Source of the DNA: Cyclaneusma minus
Taxonomy: Eukaryota > Ascomycota > Leotiomycetes > Marthamycetales > Marthamycetaceae
Assembly (NCBI GenBank): GCA_037179335.1
Contig: JAKZHN010000055.1
Coordinates: forward strand, 101,177-165,176
Length of the DNA: 64,000 bases
Reading direction: 5' to 3'
In this document: piece after piece, positions 9,459-23,410 of the stretch
Numbering within the stretch: the stretch's first letter is position 1
How the letters are laid out: every line of letters starts with the position of its first letter
Program-made: the position numbers and the translations under genes
The notes under the pieces: model-generated
Databases searched by the model: none
What the model saw: the letters and a program-made list of their open reading frames with translations, nothing else
What the model was told of the DNA's origin: nothing

Positions 9459-12400
9459 GGCGAATCGAGTGAATTGAAGAATCAAGATCCGGTTCGGGGG
9501 ACCTTGATAAGTCCTCGGTCTCCTAAGCTTCCTCCTTCTCGAATAAGTTCAGCACTAGTAGGCGCCTTCCGGGGCCAGGGTGGGCGGGGCTTGGCAGGAT
9601 AATAAGGGACCCCCAGAGTCGGCGCACACCACGTCAGCGTGGCCGTAAAGAGGTTCTCACGGTTCTGGCAGCTTGCGCGGCAGAAGAGGCCCACAGTCTT
9701 GGCACTTTGGATGGGGCAGGTTGAGTCGCAGGGCTGAGACGATAGGCGATTGATATGCGTTCGCTTGGAAGCGAGCAAGTTAGCACAGGCACGTGTTGCA
9801 CGATAAGATGGAGGGCTCAGGGCGGCAGCGGCAGGAAGCTTAAATAACGGGTGTTTCAATGGCGCGGCTAGACTTGCAGCGGATGGAGAGTGCGGGTGTG
9901 CAGGGGAGGGGTGAGGATGGGGAAGGGTGAGGATGCGGGAGGGCGTGAAACGATGAACTCTCGACGCCGGGCTTTCTTTTTGCGGAGGAAGAAGAGGAAC
10001 TTTGAAGAAAGCAGGACAGCGGCTGAGCCTCGCGACAGGCAATTTGAGCTGGCGCGGTTGGTCTGCACTGGCAGCACCATCGTCATCTGCAATTTCACCG
10101 CGAGCCAACAGCCATGACGCAGGGCGCAGTTCAGCAATGGCCCGAGTTGCCGAGTTGCTGCACCACCGACACACGATCTGCAGTTGCGAGAGGAATGGAG
10201 CATCAGCCAAGACGTACCGATCCCAGAGACACCAGAGAGATGTCAGTGTGTATGCCTGCGAGGCGTTGGAGGTGCTGGTTGGCGGCGGATGCTGTGAGAC
10301 GGCTGCGGCCGACGCGGTGTCAGAGCAGCTGGGGCGTGGTGTTGGCAGAGTGAGGCTCGACCTGTTGTGGGCGCGGATTGGTGTTGATTACGAACGGCGG
10401 ACGCTCTGCAACCCGGCTTGTGCTTCTTGAGAATGTTGGGGCGTGTCGTGAGTTTATGGCGGAGGAAATGCAGTTCGGCCTTCGTTCGTGGGCAGAAGTT
10501 CTTTTTGACTGCAGCGGCGCGTCTTTAGTCTGCGCGAGAGTCGTAATAAGGTATGGGACGGCGGGGAGGCTGCGTGGAGCTTGGGGCAGGCGAGAAGAGC
10601 TAGTCAAGCTGCCAAGCTTTCAACATTTCTCTTGTTTTTTTCGCGCTGATGGGGTCTTCGTTGTTGCCTGCGCCGCCAAGCGCCAACCAGACTAATTGAC
10701 GAACAACAGCAGCAACAACATACGCCTCGACACGCTGGTCTTGAGACTGCCCAGCACGAGCCAAGAGATTCAAGATTGCACGTCCGCCATCCCTCGGGAT
10801 CTGTAGCCACTGAGCGACCCGACTTCTGGGCCTTTTCCTTGCGTCTGGCTGGCCCGGCGCGCCCTGCCCTGGCGGCGGAAATAACACCATCGCCGCGAAG
10901 AGGTTATTAAGCTTTTCCCTCGCCGTCAACGCCGTTTCTCGAATCTCAGCTCTCACCACCCGGACCCTGAGAATCCCGCCAGGGGCCCCGGCCGCCACAA
11001 AATAAAGTAGGGAGCCGTGCCCTCAGCTGCAACATTCTCCTATTTCGGACGTTTTGCTTATGAATCAGTTATATCACAATAAAAGGTCCACTTCTTCGGT
11101 GACGACTCGTCACTTCAATGTCATCCAAAAGAAGCCTGCTAGTGCTAGCGTTGAAGATCACTATTCTATCTCCTCCACAAGTCCACTTCGTTTTGTGCCA
11201 CCGGAGTGCTGGATCCTAGACTTTGGATGCAGAGTGGATTTTAAAGCTTAACCAATGACAAGGGTAGGGGGTTCGCGATTACGCTATATATAACCGTGGA
11301 TCGGCGATATTTGGTATTTCGTTGCTATGAGAGATCTCAGACACCTCAAACTCCAGGAGTGATTGTGAACCAATCTACTAACGAGGCTATAATAGTTCAT
11401 TCTTGATCAGACTGTTAGCACTGACGGGTGAGGACTACTCGACTTCTGCGGCCTTCCTCGGAACTATCTCAGCCTTTCAACATCAAGCCCTGCACAAGAT
11501 TACGGTTACATTTGACTCTCGTGCTTGCATCATGACGTTACATGTGCTAGTACGCTTCCGCTTTACCCGCCAAATATGCTTAAATCATCCTCGCAGCTCC
11601 AGCACTGGTAAGGTTAAGCATTAGCGTTCCGGGCTTGTAGCAACGAACTGCAAGAGCGGCTGTTTTCTGTTTTGTTGGCTCGGTTTCAACAGTTACAACA
11701 CTCGGTTGTCGAGCATATACACCAGCAGATGCCACTATCGGAGTGTACCTGATGATATGGATTGGGGATATAGGCAATTGCGGCTGTGGCTGACCCCGAT
11801 GCCTAGAGGTTGCTCAGCTCGATATTTGGTATGGTAATGGGGGGTATATGTGCATAAGCCGGCAGGCATATCCCAACCACCTTCGCAGATGTCCTGGCAC
11901 CCGAAGAAAGGTTCAAGAAGGCACTGTCATCCGCATACGACAAGCGTCGCATGTGCGTACCAACTTAGCCAGCAGCGTTGTGAGGTTTATTTGAAGCTGA
12001 TTGATTTGATCTCCGCTTCGGCTTGCAAACTTGGAGCAGAGTTCACTCAAGGCTTTCTTCCTGCAGGCTGCAAACCCTAAAGGAATCGACTCCGGCCTTG
12101 ATAAGCACCATTCTCTGGTCTTGTGAGTCATTACATCTTCCATCCAACACATATCCATGATTCCTAAACTCTTGATAGATACTCACAAAATCAACGATGC
12201 AGGCCTGATTCTTCCATTCACACCCCACGCAGCCGTTTAATCCACGTCGCACCACACCCCTCGCGGCTGGGAATCCCGCATGGCATCCGTGCTTTTGGAG
12301 TGGCTTGCATCGGCTTCAAATGACATGTCGGTTGTCTCCAAGTGGACGCGAGCTGGGAAGCTCCACATCCATTCAAAATTTAAGCATGATTTTAGAGACG

Positions 12401-13420
12401 CGCAGATCCTGACTTGGTGGAGTGGAGAACACCGGGGGCCAGGCTCGGACCATCAGCTCACCCTTGCGGCTTGCGACGCTGCCAAATCCAGCCACCGCGT
12501 CCATATAGGGCGGGGCACTTGGGAAGAAGAAATCCGAGTGTCTTATGTCAAAGCTTCGACTGTCTTCGTATTCTTATTACGAATTCGACGCTTCGCTCAC
12601 CAGTACGAGGTCATCGTGGGTTTTTGACATTTGATACTGCCGTGAGTGGGGGCCATAGCTTCTAGAATCAATCCCAGGCGCGGACGGACCGGATGATCCC
12701 ATTGTGTTCGAAATGTGGGAGGTGGAGAAGGCCGGGAATAGCAGACGACACGCAAGCTCGCGTCGACTTGCCTGTCCAGCAATTTGGACGGATACCAAAA
12801 ATACATCAAAGCCATGTTGCAAATCAGCGTCAAAGCATTATTTGCCATACCGACTTCAAGAACCGAAATGTCGGATTTGGAAAAGGCGATTTTTGCTGAA
12901 GCAGCGAATGTCTGACGCCAAGCTCAATCGACCCATGGGCCATGCAGTGGCTCCACTGGGGTGTCCACTCAAAGTCCACTTCACTTCAAGCAGTCAATAA
13001 TTCGAACCCGTGCATGATTTTATGTGCTGCTTCTGGAACAAGCTCGCCGAACGCCACATGCAGTCAAAACCCCATCAACCTCAAAATCTCGATGCAAAAG
13101 CATACGGAGATAAATGCACAAGGGTTGCCACATTGTTTGTGCAATCAGCCGCCGAGGACAATTTTCAACCGTCTGTCATCTGTTTGCAGCCCTGCTTGAT
13201 CGGCAGTTGATCATGTCGAGTAACGTGTCTCCCAGGGTAACAATCTGCTTCGCCGAACCTGCTTAACAACCGTTTTTGCCCAACTCCTGACTCGTGGGCT
13301 ACATGTATGGGAGTTAAAAGAACGTTATATTCCCAAGCATCAATGCTGATATATAACTACAAGTTGAGCTTACCAAAAGACTGGTCGGTTATAATATCAT
13401 GTTATTTTATTTTGTTTCGA
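9459..13420. other. Upstream region of the WOPR gene and gene-poor flank of the transposon block
   Basis: About 4 kb up to the transposon block. The first 1.5 kb is GC-rich with C/T- and purine-rich tracts and small open frames on both strands, as expected for a long 5' leader and promoter of a regulatory gene. From about 11.0 kb to 13.4 kb nothing could be supported as coding: the open frames are short, overlap on both strands and lack family signals. Confidence 0.45.
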
Positions 13421-16400
13421 TGTCAGTCGGGGGTTTTATAATGCGAAATTAGCCAAGAAATTAATTTAATTTTTATAATTGCCTAAGGCTAAAATCCATA
13501 TCCAATTGTAAAAATCCCAGGATTTGTTAAAAATTTACAATTCGAAATTATTTTAGCCATTAAATTAATTAAACAACGTTTTGCAACACCATTATTAAAT
13601 TATTTAATTATTTGGTAATTTAAGCTATGCCATGCATTTTAAAATGCCAGCAAATTTTCCAAATTACAAAAAACTGGTTTATTATTGGCTTTTTACAGCC
13701 TATATTAAATTAGCTACCCATTATTTTTATTTTTGGCTATTAGCTCAAGCTGCCTATTTTCTATTAAATAATTTAAATAAAATTTAATAATAAAATTATT
13801 AGCTAATTATAATATTATATAGCAAATATTACCCTTTTTTTAATTAACCAAGCCTTTTGCAATAAGCGCTATTTTTTTTAATAGGCTATTTCGAAAGCCA
13901 TTAAATAGCGCATTCAAATTTTTTTCTTGCTTTTTAAATCTTGATTTAAACCCTTCGCCAAAATATTTTACAATTTCTATTATTATATATTCAATAAAAT
14001 AGCAAATTATTTAATTTTTTAAAATTGTTTTCCAAATTTATAAGCTTTTATAAATAAGCAGCTATATTATATTTTATATAAGCTAAAATATATAAATATT
14101 AAAAGGGGCTTTTTATTAATATTAGCTTTTTTTGGCATTTTAAAAAATTATTTTTACAATTGTATTTACAGGGTAATAAAAGCCCTATTTTTTAAAAAGA
14201 ATTAATATATTTAATGGCTTATAATTAAAAAAAAGTGGCTAAAAAATAAAAAAACAAAAAACGGGCTGGTTTTGCGGGCTATATTAGCAAAATTAACAAT
14301 ATTTATATTATTTTTAATATATAGCCTGCAAAAAACCAAAATCAAAAATATTTTTATAATTAAAAATCCAGGCATTTTTTTATTTATACCGCTATTTATA
14401 ATAGCGCAAAACGCTTTTTGTTTTTTATAGCAAATAATTTTGGCAATATTTATAATACCAAAATATAAAATAAACCCATTTATATATATATATATATATT
14501 GCTTTTGGCAATAAATACGTGCTAGCTAATTTTGCCTATTTGGCAATTATTTTTTATATATTTGCTTTTAAGCGGCCAGCCAATTTAATTTCCCGCAATA
14601 AAGCTTTTAATAAAAAGCTTTTTTTTATTTAAATCAATATCGAATATGCTTTCGGCATTTTTAAAAGCCGTTAAAAAAGCCTTATTGCCTTGCAATTATA
14701 AATTTATAATAATAGCAATTACAAATTTGCAATTAAATAAATTATTGCCTGCGTAATTTTATATAATATATTAATAAAAAAATATAAATTAAAAAAATAG
14801 CTATAATAATAAAACTATAGCGGACGCTTATAATATGCGGGTAAAAAACATGGCTAAATACGGGATAGCCCGGGGCTAATATAATAATTGAAAAAAATTA
14901 ATAATGGTAAATTATATTATAGGGCCGCTGTAATAAAAAAGTAAATTATTTTTGCTTTTTCCTTTTTTTTAGCCTAGCCTATAAAGCTATTAATTAAAGC
15001 TTAAAATTCTGCTTTTATTAATTAAACAAAGCCTGCTAAATTTGGCGCTGCATTTTTATTTGCGCTATTTTTTTTTATATTGAATTTTAAGCTGCAATTT
15101 TTTTTTAATGGCGACGCCTTTTTTAATCAATATTGTTTTTTTTACCCATTTGCGCTTAGCCGCCTTTTTTTTTAAAATATGCTTTTGCTTTGCCCGGTTT
15201 TTTTGCGCTATTTTAGCCCAAATATTTTTCTGCGCTATAAATGCATTTTCAATATTCTCAATTGCCCGTTGTTTTTTTTGGCTTTTTTTTTATTTAATAC
15301 TAAAATTAAAGCTGCCGCTAACGCTTTTTTAAATTATTGCGCCGGTATTGCTAATGGCTATAATGGCTGCATTTATGCCCTAGCTTTTTTTTTTGCTAAG
15401 CTATTTAAGATTTTACCGTTTAAATAATTTAATTATACGCAATTTTTTGCTATAAAATAAAGTATTTCAAAGCCTGGATATTAATTTATTAAATTATTAA
15501 CATGGCGGCTGTAAAAAATATTGGCTAAAATTAAGCATTAAAAAGCATTTTATTTTTGGTTAATATATTGTTTTTGGCTAATGCATTTTTTTTGGCTGGC
15601 GCATTTTTTTTTAATTGGGATTTTGGCTGGGGTTTTAAATAAGGTTTTAAATAGGGTTTTGGATTTTTTTTATTTTTTTTTACCGTTTGCCAAAGTATGC
15701 TTAATGGTCGATAAAGCGCTGGGCTGGTTTGGCGCTAATATTTGGTAATAAGCTAGCGGATTTATAATAGCTTAATTAATTAAATAAATTTAAATAAAAA
15801 TAAATAAATAAATTTATCTTTTAAATTAATGCCTTTTTTTTATAAAAATATTTGCCTGCTTTTTACGCTATATTTCCCAATTAATAATGGCTTTTAGCTT
15901 ATTGCGCTATTAAATAAAGACCCTATATAGGATTTTAAGCTTAATTTTTATTTATTTAGCAAAATATTTATTTTTTAAATAGCAATTAATGCGTATTTTT
16001 TTAGCAATTTAAAAGCGGGTGCTAATTATAAAAATATTTCTATTAAAAAGAATGCCGTATTTATTTATTAAACTCAATTAAGCCGTAATTTTAGCCATTA
16101 TTTTGGATAGTTTTTGGCGTTTAAAAATTATTTTAAATAGCAGCTGGCGGCGTTTGGAATATAATATAAAGCAATTAAAATTAAAATTATAAAAATAGCT
16201 TTATTTACAAAAAAAATTATAAAGCAAATGCATTTCAAATATTCCAAATGCATATTTATTTATTAAATTTGGCCAAAATTATTTCGAAAATAAATATAAA
16301 ATTATCCAAATAGCCGGTTTTACATTTTTTTTTAAAAATCGGAAATTATTTTATTTCTGCAAAATAAAAATCATTTTTATAGATTTAAAAATAGGTCGGA

Positions 16401-16459
16401 AATAATTTAAAATTCCAAATCCGCTGGCTAATTTTTTACCGTGAAACCCCCTAATGACA
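13421..16459. mobile_element. RIP-degraded TIR DNA transposon, about 3.0 kb
   Basis: The block changes abruptly from normal composition to extreme AT richness. Its ends form imperfect terminal inverted repeats: TGTCAGTCGGGGGTTT at the left and, read from the other strand at the right, TGTCATTAGGGGGTTT, with AAATTAGCCA about 10 bases further in on both sides. The interior has lost nearly all coding sense. The minus strand around 15.1-15.4 kb, read through stops, gives an Ala/Lys/Arg-rich helical stretch like the basic tail of many fungal transposases. No clear target duplication is seen. A Class II element is well supported by the ends; the superfamily (pogo/Fot1-like is a guess) is not. Confidence 0.7.
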
Positions 16460-16768
16460 ACATGTTTATCAGCCACGATTTATCACTCGGATGTCCGGCA
16501 ACCGAAGTTTCGGGACCAAGGTTTGAAGACCAGCTATAGTAAAATCTTGGGATATAGAAAGATCATACCTAGCGATGGGAAAAGGGGTCCGTCGGGATTC
16601 CAAGGGCTTTTTTTTCTGTTTCTCTCCATCAATTAGTCTCGATTTATATATTCCATTGTAGTCATTCACACATGTCTCTATACTTTTGGTATCGTTTTCT
16701 CCTCCGTTCATTTCACTTTCAATTAACTCCTCCAAAATACCAAGAACTATTCCCTAATATACAGAATA
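16460..16768. other. Normal-composition island between two transposons
   Basis: 309 bases of ordinary composition lie exactly between the right terminal repeat of the first element and the left terminal repeat of the second. A minus-strand frame of about 80 codons starting at an internal ATG near 16711 has no recognised homology. This is probably the remaining host sequence into which both elements inserted. Confidence 0.6.
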
Positions 16769-18663
16769 TGGCCATGCTAAGGCTGCCCCCCGGTCGGTGG
16801 GCTCGTATAGCTCGTAAATGTAAATTTTTATAAATTTTAATAATAAATACCGATATAATAATTTTCTTTTAAATTAGGAATAATGGCGGTATAGCTTACC
16901 GCTCAATTGCCCGTTATAAATTAAAATAGCGCCAAATTGGGCTCGGCGGCGGATTTGGGCTGGTTTGCAATTAAATTTAATTGGCTAAAGCCATTTTTTA
17001 AATAAAAATTAAAAGCGGTATAACGCAATAATAAAAAAATATTTTTAAATTATTAAAAATGGGCCAAAAAAAATTAAAATAAATAAATATTAAAAAATAT
17101 ATTATTATTACTTTTAAAATATAAACACCGTTTTTAAATTTTTTTATTATTTCCAGCATTCAAAATGCCTTTAATTTTATTATATTTTATTATATATTCG
17201 CTTTCGCAGCGCTTTTGGCACTATATTGGATTTTGCTCTAATTTACCAATTTTTATTCCCTTTTTTTCTTAATTTTTTCTAGTATAATTTGCGGTTTTAA
17301 TTTATATAATTTGATATTTTTCAATATAATTAAAAACTTTATAGCTTTTAAGTGCAATTCTGCAATTTACTTTTTTCCAATACCAATTTTTCGATTATAT
17401 AATAATTTGCCCAAAAAGCGCTAATTGCAGCCGCTGCCCTATATTATAAATTTAATTTAAATTTAAAGCAATTTAAATAATTGGCTTGCCTATAATATAT
17501 TTATTAATTTTGATTTTAATTGTTTAATTAAAATTATCGATTTTTTTTAAATTTTCGTAAAAACCTTTTTTTATTATAATAAATTCAATTTTAATTAGTT
17601 AAATTTTTTATTAAAAGCTTTTAAAATTGCGCTATTTTTACCCATATTTATAAATCGCTATATCTTTTAATAAAATTAAATTGCTGCATTAAATCCGAAT
17701 TTCTTTTTATTTGCTAATATATACCCAATTATTGCTATTGCTAAAGCCGATAATTTAAATTTATTAATTAATTATATTATTAGCCTTACTAAATCCCGCT
17801 TTTTTTTACGCCTAATATTTTTATAAAATTATTTTTAAATTTTTGCATTTTAAAAAAAATTATTAATAATGCTAATTTTGCACGCATTATTAAAATCTTT
17901 TGTAAAATATATATTAATATTTATTTTTATAGTTTTTAATTGCATTAATTGCTTAAATGCATTGCTTATTAATTTAGCAAATTAAAATTAATAATTTGCT
18001 ATATTTTTAATTCGCTAATTATTTTGCGCTAATTTTATAAATTAGGCAAGGATTTTAAACCAAATTTAATTAAAATAGCATTAATTAAATTTATATGCAT
18101 TAGCGATTTATTGGCTTATTAAATACTATATAATTAAATTTCAATTTATTTAAATTTGGCTATTAAAGGCTATTATATATATTGTTTTTTGCATTAAAAT
18201 AGCTATTAGCGCTATAAAGCCCGTATAAAGCTTTTTATAATAGCATTATATTACAAATTTTGCAAAAAGCTATATTTTAAATAAATTTTTAAAATTTTTA
18301 ATTTTTTTTTAAAAATTAATTCTTTTTATTAATAAAATTAATATGCAATATAGTAATAATCAAATTTATATTATTTAGCTTTTTAGCAAAAAGTTTAAAA
18401 ATAATTGCTTGCGCGCCAAATATTTAAAATTTAAAAAAATTCCGATTTTTGCTATAATAGCGCTTAAATAAAGATTTGCTTTGCAATTTTTAATTAATCA
18501 AAAAATTGGCAATAAAGGCTATTTAAATTTTATTTTATTTATTAAATATTATTTGCTATATATAATTTAAATATATAATAAAATGCTAAAAAATGTCCGC
18601 AATTATTTAAAGCCTGAAAAAGCAATATTAAAAATTCTTATTTATATAAATAATAGCTTTATT

Positions 18664-18863
18664 TGTTGGAGTATCCCCGAGGCGGTCCGAAAGGCCGAAT
18701 CGGAGTAATTTGGGCCCGGAGCTCCATAAAGCTTTGGGCACGGGATTTACTCACGCCCTTAGCACGTGCGCTAAGCGAAAAAGCCATTTATATATTATAT
18801 AATTGTATTTTTTTTTAATTATTTAATATATTTAAAAAAACCAATTTATATTAGTTTTTAATA
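18664..18863 (+). repeat. 5' LTR of the Copia element
   Basis: 200 bp, less mutated than the 3' LTR in its first half. Shared landmarks are GAGGCGGTCCGAAAGGCCGA, AATTTGGGCCCGGAGCT and AAAGCCATTTATATATTATA. In the compared first part, differences from the 3' LTR are transitions running in both directions. Confidence 0.88.
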
Positions 18864-19261
18864 AATTATAATTATTAATGCATAATATTATATTAATAAT
18901 ATTGCAAATATTATATTTGCAATTTTTTTGCAAATATTATATTCGCTATTAAATAAATAAAAATTTTGCAAATATTATATTTATTATTAAATAAATATTT
19001 TTACAAATGCTATATTTGCAATTAATAGCAAATGCTATATTTGCAAATATTAATTATTATTTTTAATTTATTTTGCTAATATAAAAAAATTAATTAAATT
19101 TTACCATTTTTTTTTGCCATTATATTATATTATTTTATTTTATTATATTTTAAAATATAAAAAAAATCGTTTTTATTTTTATTTATAATTAATATAATTA
19201 ATTTATTATAATAAAAATATATTTAAAAAATAAAAATTTATAATATATAATAAATATTATA

Positions 19262-19791
19262 GGGAATATCTAACGCCCGAACCTATTTGTCTTAAAACCC
19301 GAACTTCTAACCGGATTAGGCAAATACGGGCGCACGGGCCACCGCTTAACTTTTTACCCGAACGCGTTCCCGCACCGAGGTATAAAATTATTTTCTACCA
19401 CCATTAAGCTTAAAGGCCGTAAAATATAAAGATATAATATAGTATAGACAATTTCAAGGTATTTAATAAACTTGGTTTTAAAGACATAGGCTTATTATAG
19501 CCTTTACAATAAATTGTGGAAATAAATTTCCAATAAAATGCCATTTATTTTATTTCTAAATGGATTTTTAATTTTTTATTATAATTTTTATATTATTATA
19601 TTTGAAAAATTCCGAAAAACCTATAAATTTAAAGTGCACGATTTCAAATGCTATTAAAATAGCCTTATTTATTTAATTTCTTTATTTTACGGCGAAATCG
19701 CATTTAAGCGTTGGCCCGTGCGCCCGCACTTGCCTAATCCGGTTAAAAGTTCGGGTTTTAAAACAGGTGGGTTCGGGCGTTAGACAATCCC
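19262..19791. mobile_element. 530-bp MITE nested in the Copia element
   Basis: Long terminal inverted repeats of nearly 90 bp remain GC-rich inside the AT-rich block. The ends begin GGGAATATCTAACGCCCGAA on the left and GGGATTGTCTAACGCCCGAA on the right (opposite strand). Both then share AACCGGATTAGGCAA and CGGGCGCACGGGCCA. An exact 8-bp direct repeat ATATTATA abuts both ends (19254-19261 and 19792-19799), as for hAT-type elements, though the AT-rich context makes that weaker evidence. There is no coding capacity. It sits in the left part of the retrotransposon, so it is a third nesting level. Confidence 0.85.
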
Positions 19792-22700
19792 ATATTATAT
19801 TAAATAATTTTAAAGCCAAGGCCAATATTATAATTAATATTAGCTAGCAAATTATTTTTTAAAAATAGCTAAAAATAAAATATTTAGCCAATAATTTAAA
19901 GGCTTATTATTCAATTTATATTTGCTTTAATTAATTAAATTAAAAATTAATTAATATAAAAAATTATTTTGCAAATATATAAAAGCTTTTTAAAAATAAA
20001 TATAAAATTTTTATTAATTTTGCTATAAACTTTTATATTAAAAAATTGCCAATTATTTTTAAAAAACCAATAATATATTTAAAATTATATAAACAAAGCT
20101 TTTTATTTTTCGGCGCAAAATCATTTAAAATAGCCTTAATTATATAGCTATATATATTAAAGCGTTTTTTTTTCGCTATTCCTTTTTAGCTTTTTTTACA
20201 AATTATATTATTATTAAAAATATTATTATTAATTGAAATAATTTTTTTAATTAAAAAAATGAATTTATTATATAAAAAAAAAAAAAATTAAAGCTTAAAA
20301 AAAACACAGCTTATATTTCTCGATTTTAAAAAAGCAAAAATAGCAAATAAATTTTTTTAAAATTTTGCTATAATTACCAGCTATTTAAAAATAAAAATAA
20401 TAATAGCAATAATTTTATTTATTATTGCTGGCTATATTGTTTTTATAAAAATATAAAATATAAAATTAATAAATGCCCGTTTTTTTTATAGCCAAAAAAA
20501 TATTTTAAAATATTTTTTTAAAAAATATTATTAAATTATTTATATTTTTTTTAAAAAAAGGCTTATTTATTTATTGCAAATAAATAGCCGGCCGCAAATA
20601 TAGCCGTAAATTCAAATTTCGATTCCAAAAAAAAATACAAGCTATATTATTTAAAATTTTACCAATTATATTAATAAAAATTTTAAATTTAAATAAATTG
20701 CCGATTTTGATATAATATTATATATAATTAATTCTTATTTCTTTTTTAAAATTATAGCGCTTTGCATTTAAAAAATTATTAAAATAAAAAAATATATATT
20801 TTAATTAAATTAATATTATTTTAATAAAAATTTAATTGAAAAAATATTTTTTTAAAAATATTTTATATATTTCAAAACTTGGTATTAATTTATTTTTGGG
20901 CAAAAAAGTTTATTAAAAAGATTTATTAGGCAATTTTAATAATTGGATTATATATTTTAAAAGCCCAATTAATTAAAGATTTATTTTTAAAGCTTTTATA
21001 TAAAAAAGAATTATATATTATAAATTTTGTAATTAATCCGGCTTTATTTGCACTAGCAATAAAATATACTAAAAATATAGCTAATATTTTAGCTATTTTA
21101 GCAGCCAAAATAATTAAAGCCGATAAAATTAATAAAAATATTATAAAGTGGGCCAATTTAAAAAAAACTAAATAATAAATTTAATTTTAAAATTATATTT
21201 TATATTATAAATAATTTATATATATAGGCTTTGCTAAAATTAAATAACTTTTTAATACAATTAATATTAAAAATATTTTTTTTATTTATATTATATTGCT
21301 ATAAAAATCATATAATAAAAAAAATTAATAAAATTTTAAAAACTTTAGCCTTATATAAAAAAAATTATTTAAATTAATTTATTTTAATATTGCCAAATTA
21401 CTTTTTATAAATTTTTATAAAAATTATTATATAATAAAAATTTTAAATAGCCGCAATTAAAAAATATGGATTTTGCTATTTTAGCTATAAATAAATATTT
21501 ATAACCATTTTTTTATTTAACGCAAAAAATTAAAATTAAAATTAAATAAAAAGTTTAAAGCTATTAAATATAATAATATTGGCAAATTAATTAAAAAAAT
21601 TATTATTTAAATAAAAGCAAATAAAATTTATTTTTAAAATACCGTTTTTTATTTATTTTAGCAAAACGGGCTTGCAAAATAAATTATTTATATTGCAAAA
21701 AATAATATTATAGCTATATTAAGCAAGGCTTAATTGCTTATTAAATTTTGTAAATTGGCAGCTTAATTAAAATTCTATTTAAAAATTATTTTAAATTTGG
21801 CCCGGAAATTGGGAATTAAAAAATAAATTTAAAAAAAGTATAAATTGAAAAGCTTATTTTGGCTAAATATATTTAAATATAAAAATATAAAGCTTATTTT
21901 TATATTTCGAAAAAAAAAAGCTATTGGCCTATAATTATTAAAATAAGCCTTTTTTTATTTTTGGAAATATATTTTAATTGGCTATAATTTTGATATTATT
22001 AAACAATTTTATTTATATTATTTTAATTTGAAAAAAATAATTTACAATATAATAGTAAAATAAAATAAATAAATTTGCAAAGAAACTTTTAATTTAAAGC
22101 TTTAAAATAATTTTAATAGCTTATAAAGCATTTTAAATATTTTGCCTAAATGCCTATTTTTTAATAAAAAAATAAAAAAATAATAGGCTAAATAAAAAAT
22201 TTAAAAAGCCAGATTTTTGCAAAATATTTTTAAATTTAAGGCAATGCAAAATTTAATTTCTAAAATAATTATTCCAATATCCGATTTTCTGGCTTTTTAT
22301 AAAAAATAGAACGGAGCTATTATTTATTTAAAATTTGATAAGCTAAAAAACCCAATTTTTAAAAATTTAATTATTATTAACTTTGGCATATTTATAATAT
22401 TATAATATAATATATTAAAAGCGCTTTAGCAAAGTGCATTTGTTAAATTATTAAATAGGCCAATTTTTATCCAAATTTTAATTTCTATAATTTTTTTTAT
22501 TTTAAACAATTTTTTTATTTCGGATTTAATGGATTTTGATATTAATATAATGCCAGCCTTTATTCTTTTAGCAAATAAAATAAATATTAATAGTATTTAT
22601 ATTGCAATTTTTGCTTTATTTAAAAAAAAATAGCTAAAAATATTTAAAGCAAAATATAATTAAAGCTAAAAAAAATTATTAAAGCCATTTTTTTAAAATA

Positions 22701-23204
22701 TTTATTGCTTTTATAATTGCAAATAAAAAATTAATAATTTATATAAATTAGCCTATATTTCAATCGAAATTTATAATATTTCTATTTTGCAAAGCTATAA
22801 AGCGGCTATTTTAAATTTTTTATATAAAAATTAATAAAAAAAAGCTATTATAAAAAAGATTATAATATTAATTATTAATAATATATAATTTAAAATTATT
22901 ATAAAAATCATTTTTAATTTAATTTTTATTAAATGGGTATTTATTATTAAAATAAAAATAAATAATAATATAAATAAATATAAAGCTTATTTAATTGCTA
23001 AAAATATATATATATATATAAAAGTTTTTTTTAATTATTATTTGCATGGATATTTTATGCATTATTTTTGCAATTGCAATTTAATAGAATTTTAAATATT
23101 ATTATTTTAATATCAAAAACACGTTTATTAAAATTGATTTAAAAAAATTAATATATTTGGCTTTTTTAAATAATATTATAATAAAATTATAAAATATTTT
23201 TTAA

Positions 23205-23410
23205 TTAAATAAAAGTTTATATAATTTAAAATAAGCCATTAAAAATTAAAATTGCGTTTTAAAAGCCGAAATAATTAAATTTGATTTTAAATAAAGCTTT
23301 AGCAATTTTTATTTATTTATTTGCAAGGCTATTAATATAATTTTTTAATTTATATTAATAATATTATTGCAATTGTAAAAATAATTAAGAAATTAAATAA
23401 ATCTTTTGCC
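23205..23410 (+). pseudogene. Copia reverse transcriptase remnant
   Basis: Reading through stops, the plus strand gives LNKSLYNLK followed by a stop where Copia elements have a Gln, then after about 40 codons and one frameshift LIYINNIIAIVK. The IxYINN stretch at 23351-23362 corresponds to the YVDD catalytic strand, with both Asp codons converted to Asn codons by G-to-A changes. The enzyme is dead. Confidence 0.75.

Noticed and set aside
7941..9485. WOPR protein starting nine codons earlier
   Set aside because: The upstream codon is TTG. The family motif starts at the ATG at 9458.
15108..15427. Phe/Leu/Ile-rich plus-strand frames in the AT-rich block that look like a membrane protein
   Set aside because: They are the antisense of Lys/Arg/Ala-rich sequence. 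T-rich DNA gives Phe/Leu/Ile by composition, and the region lies inside a mutated transposon.
20926..21156. 76-codon minus-strand Ile/Lys-rich frame in the Copia interior
   Set aside because: It is what AT-rich DNA encodes by chance and lies inside the mutated retrotransposon.
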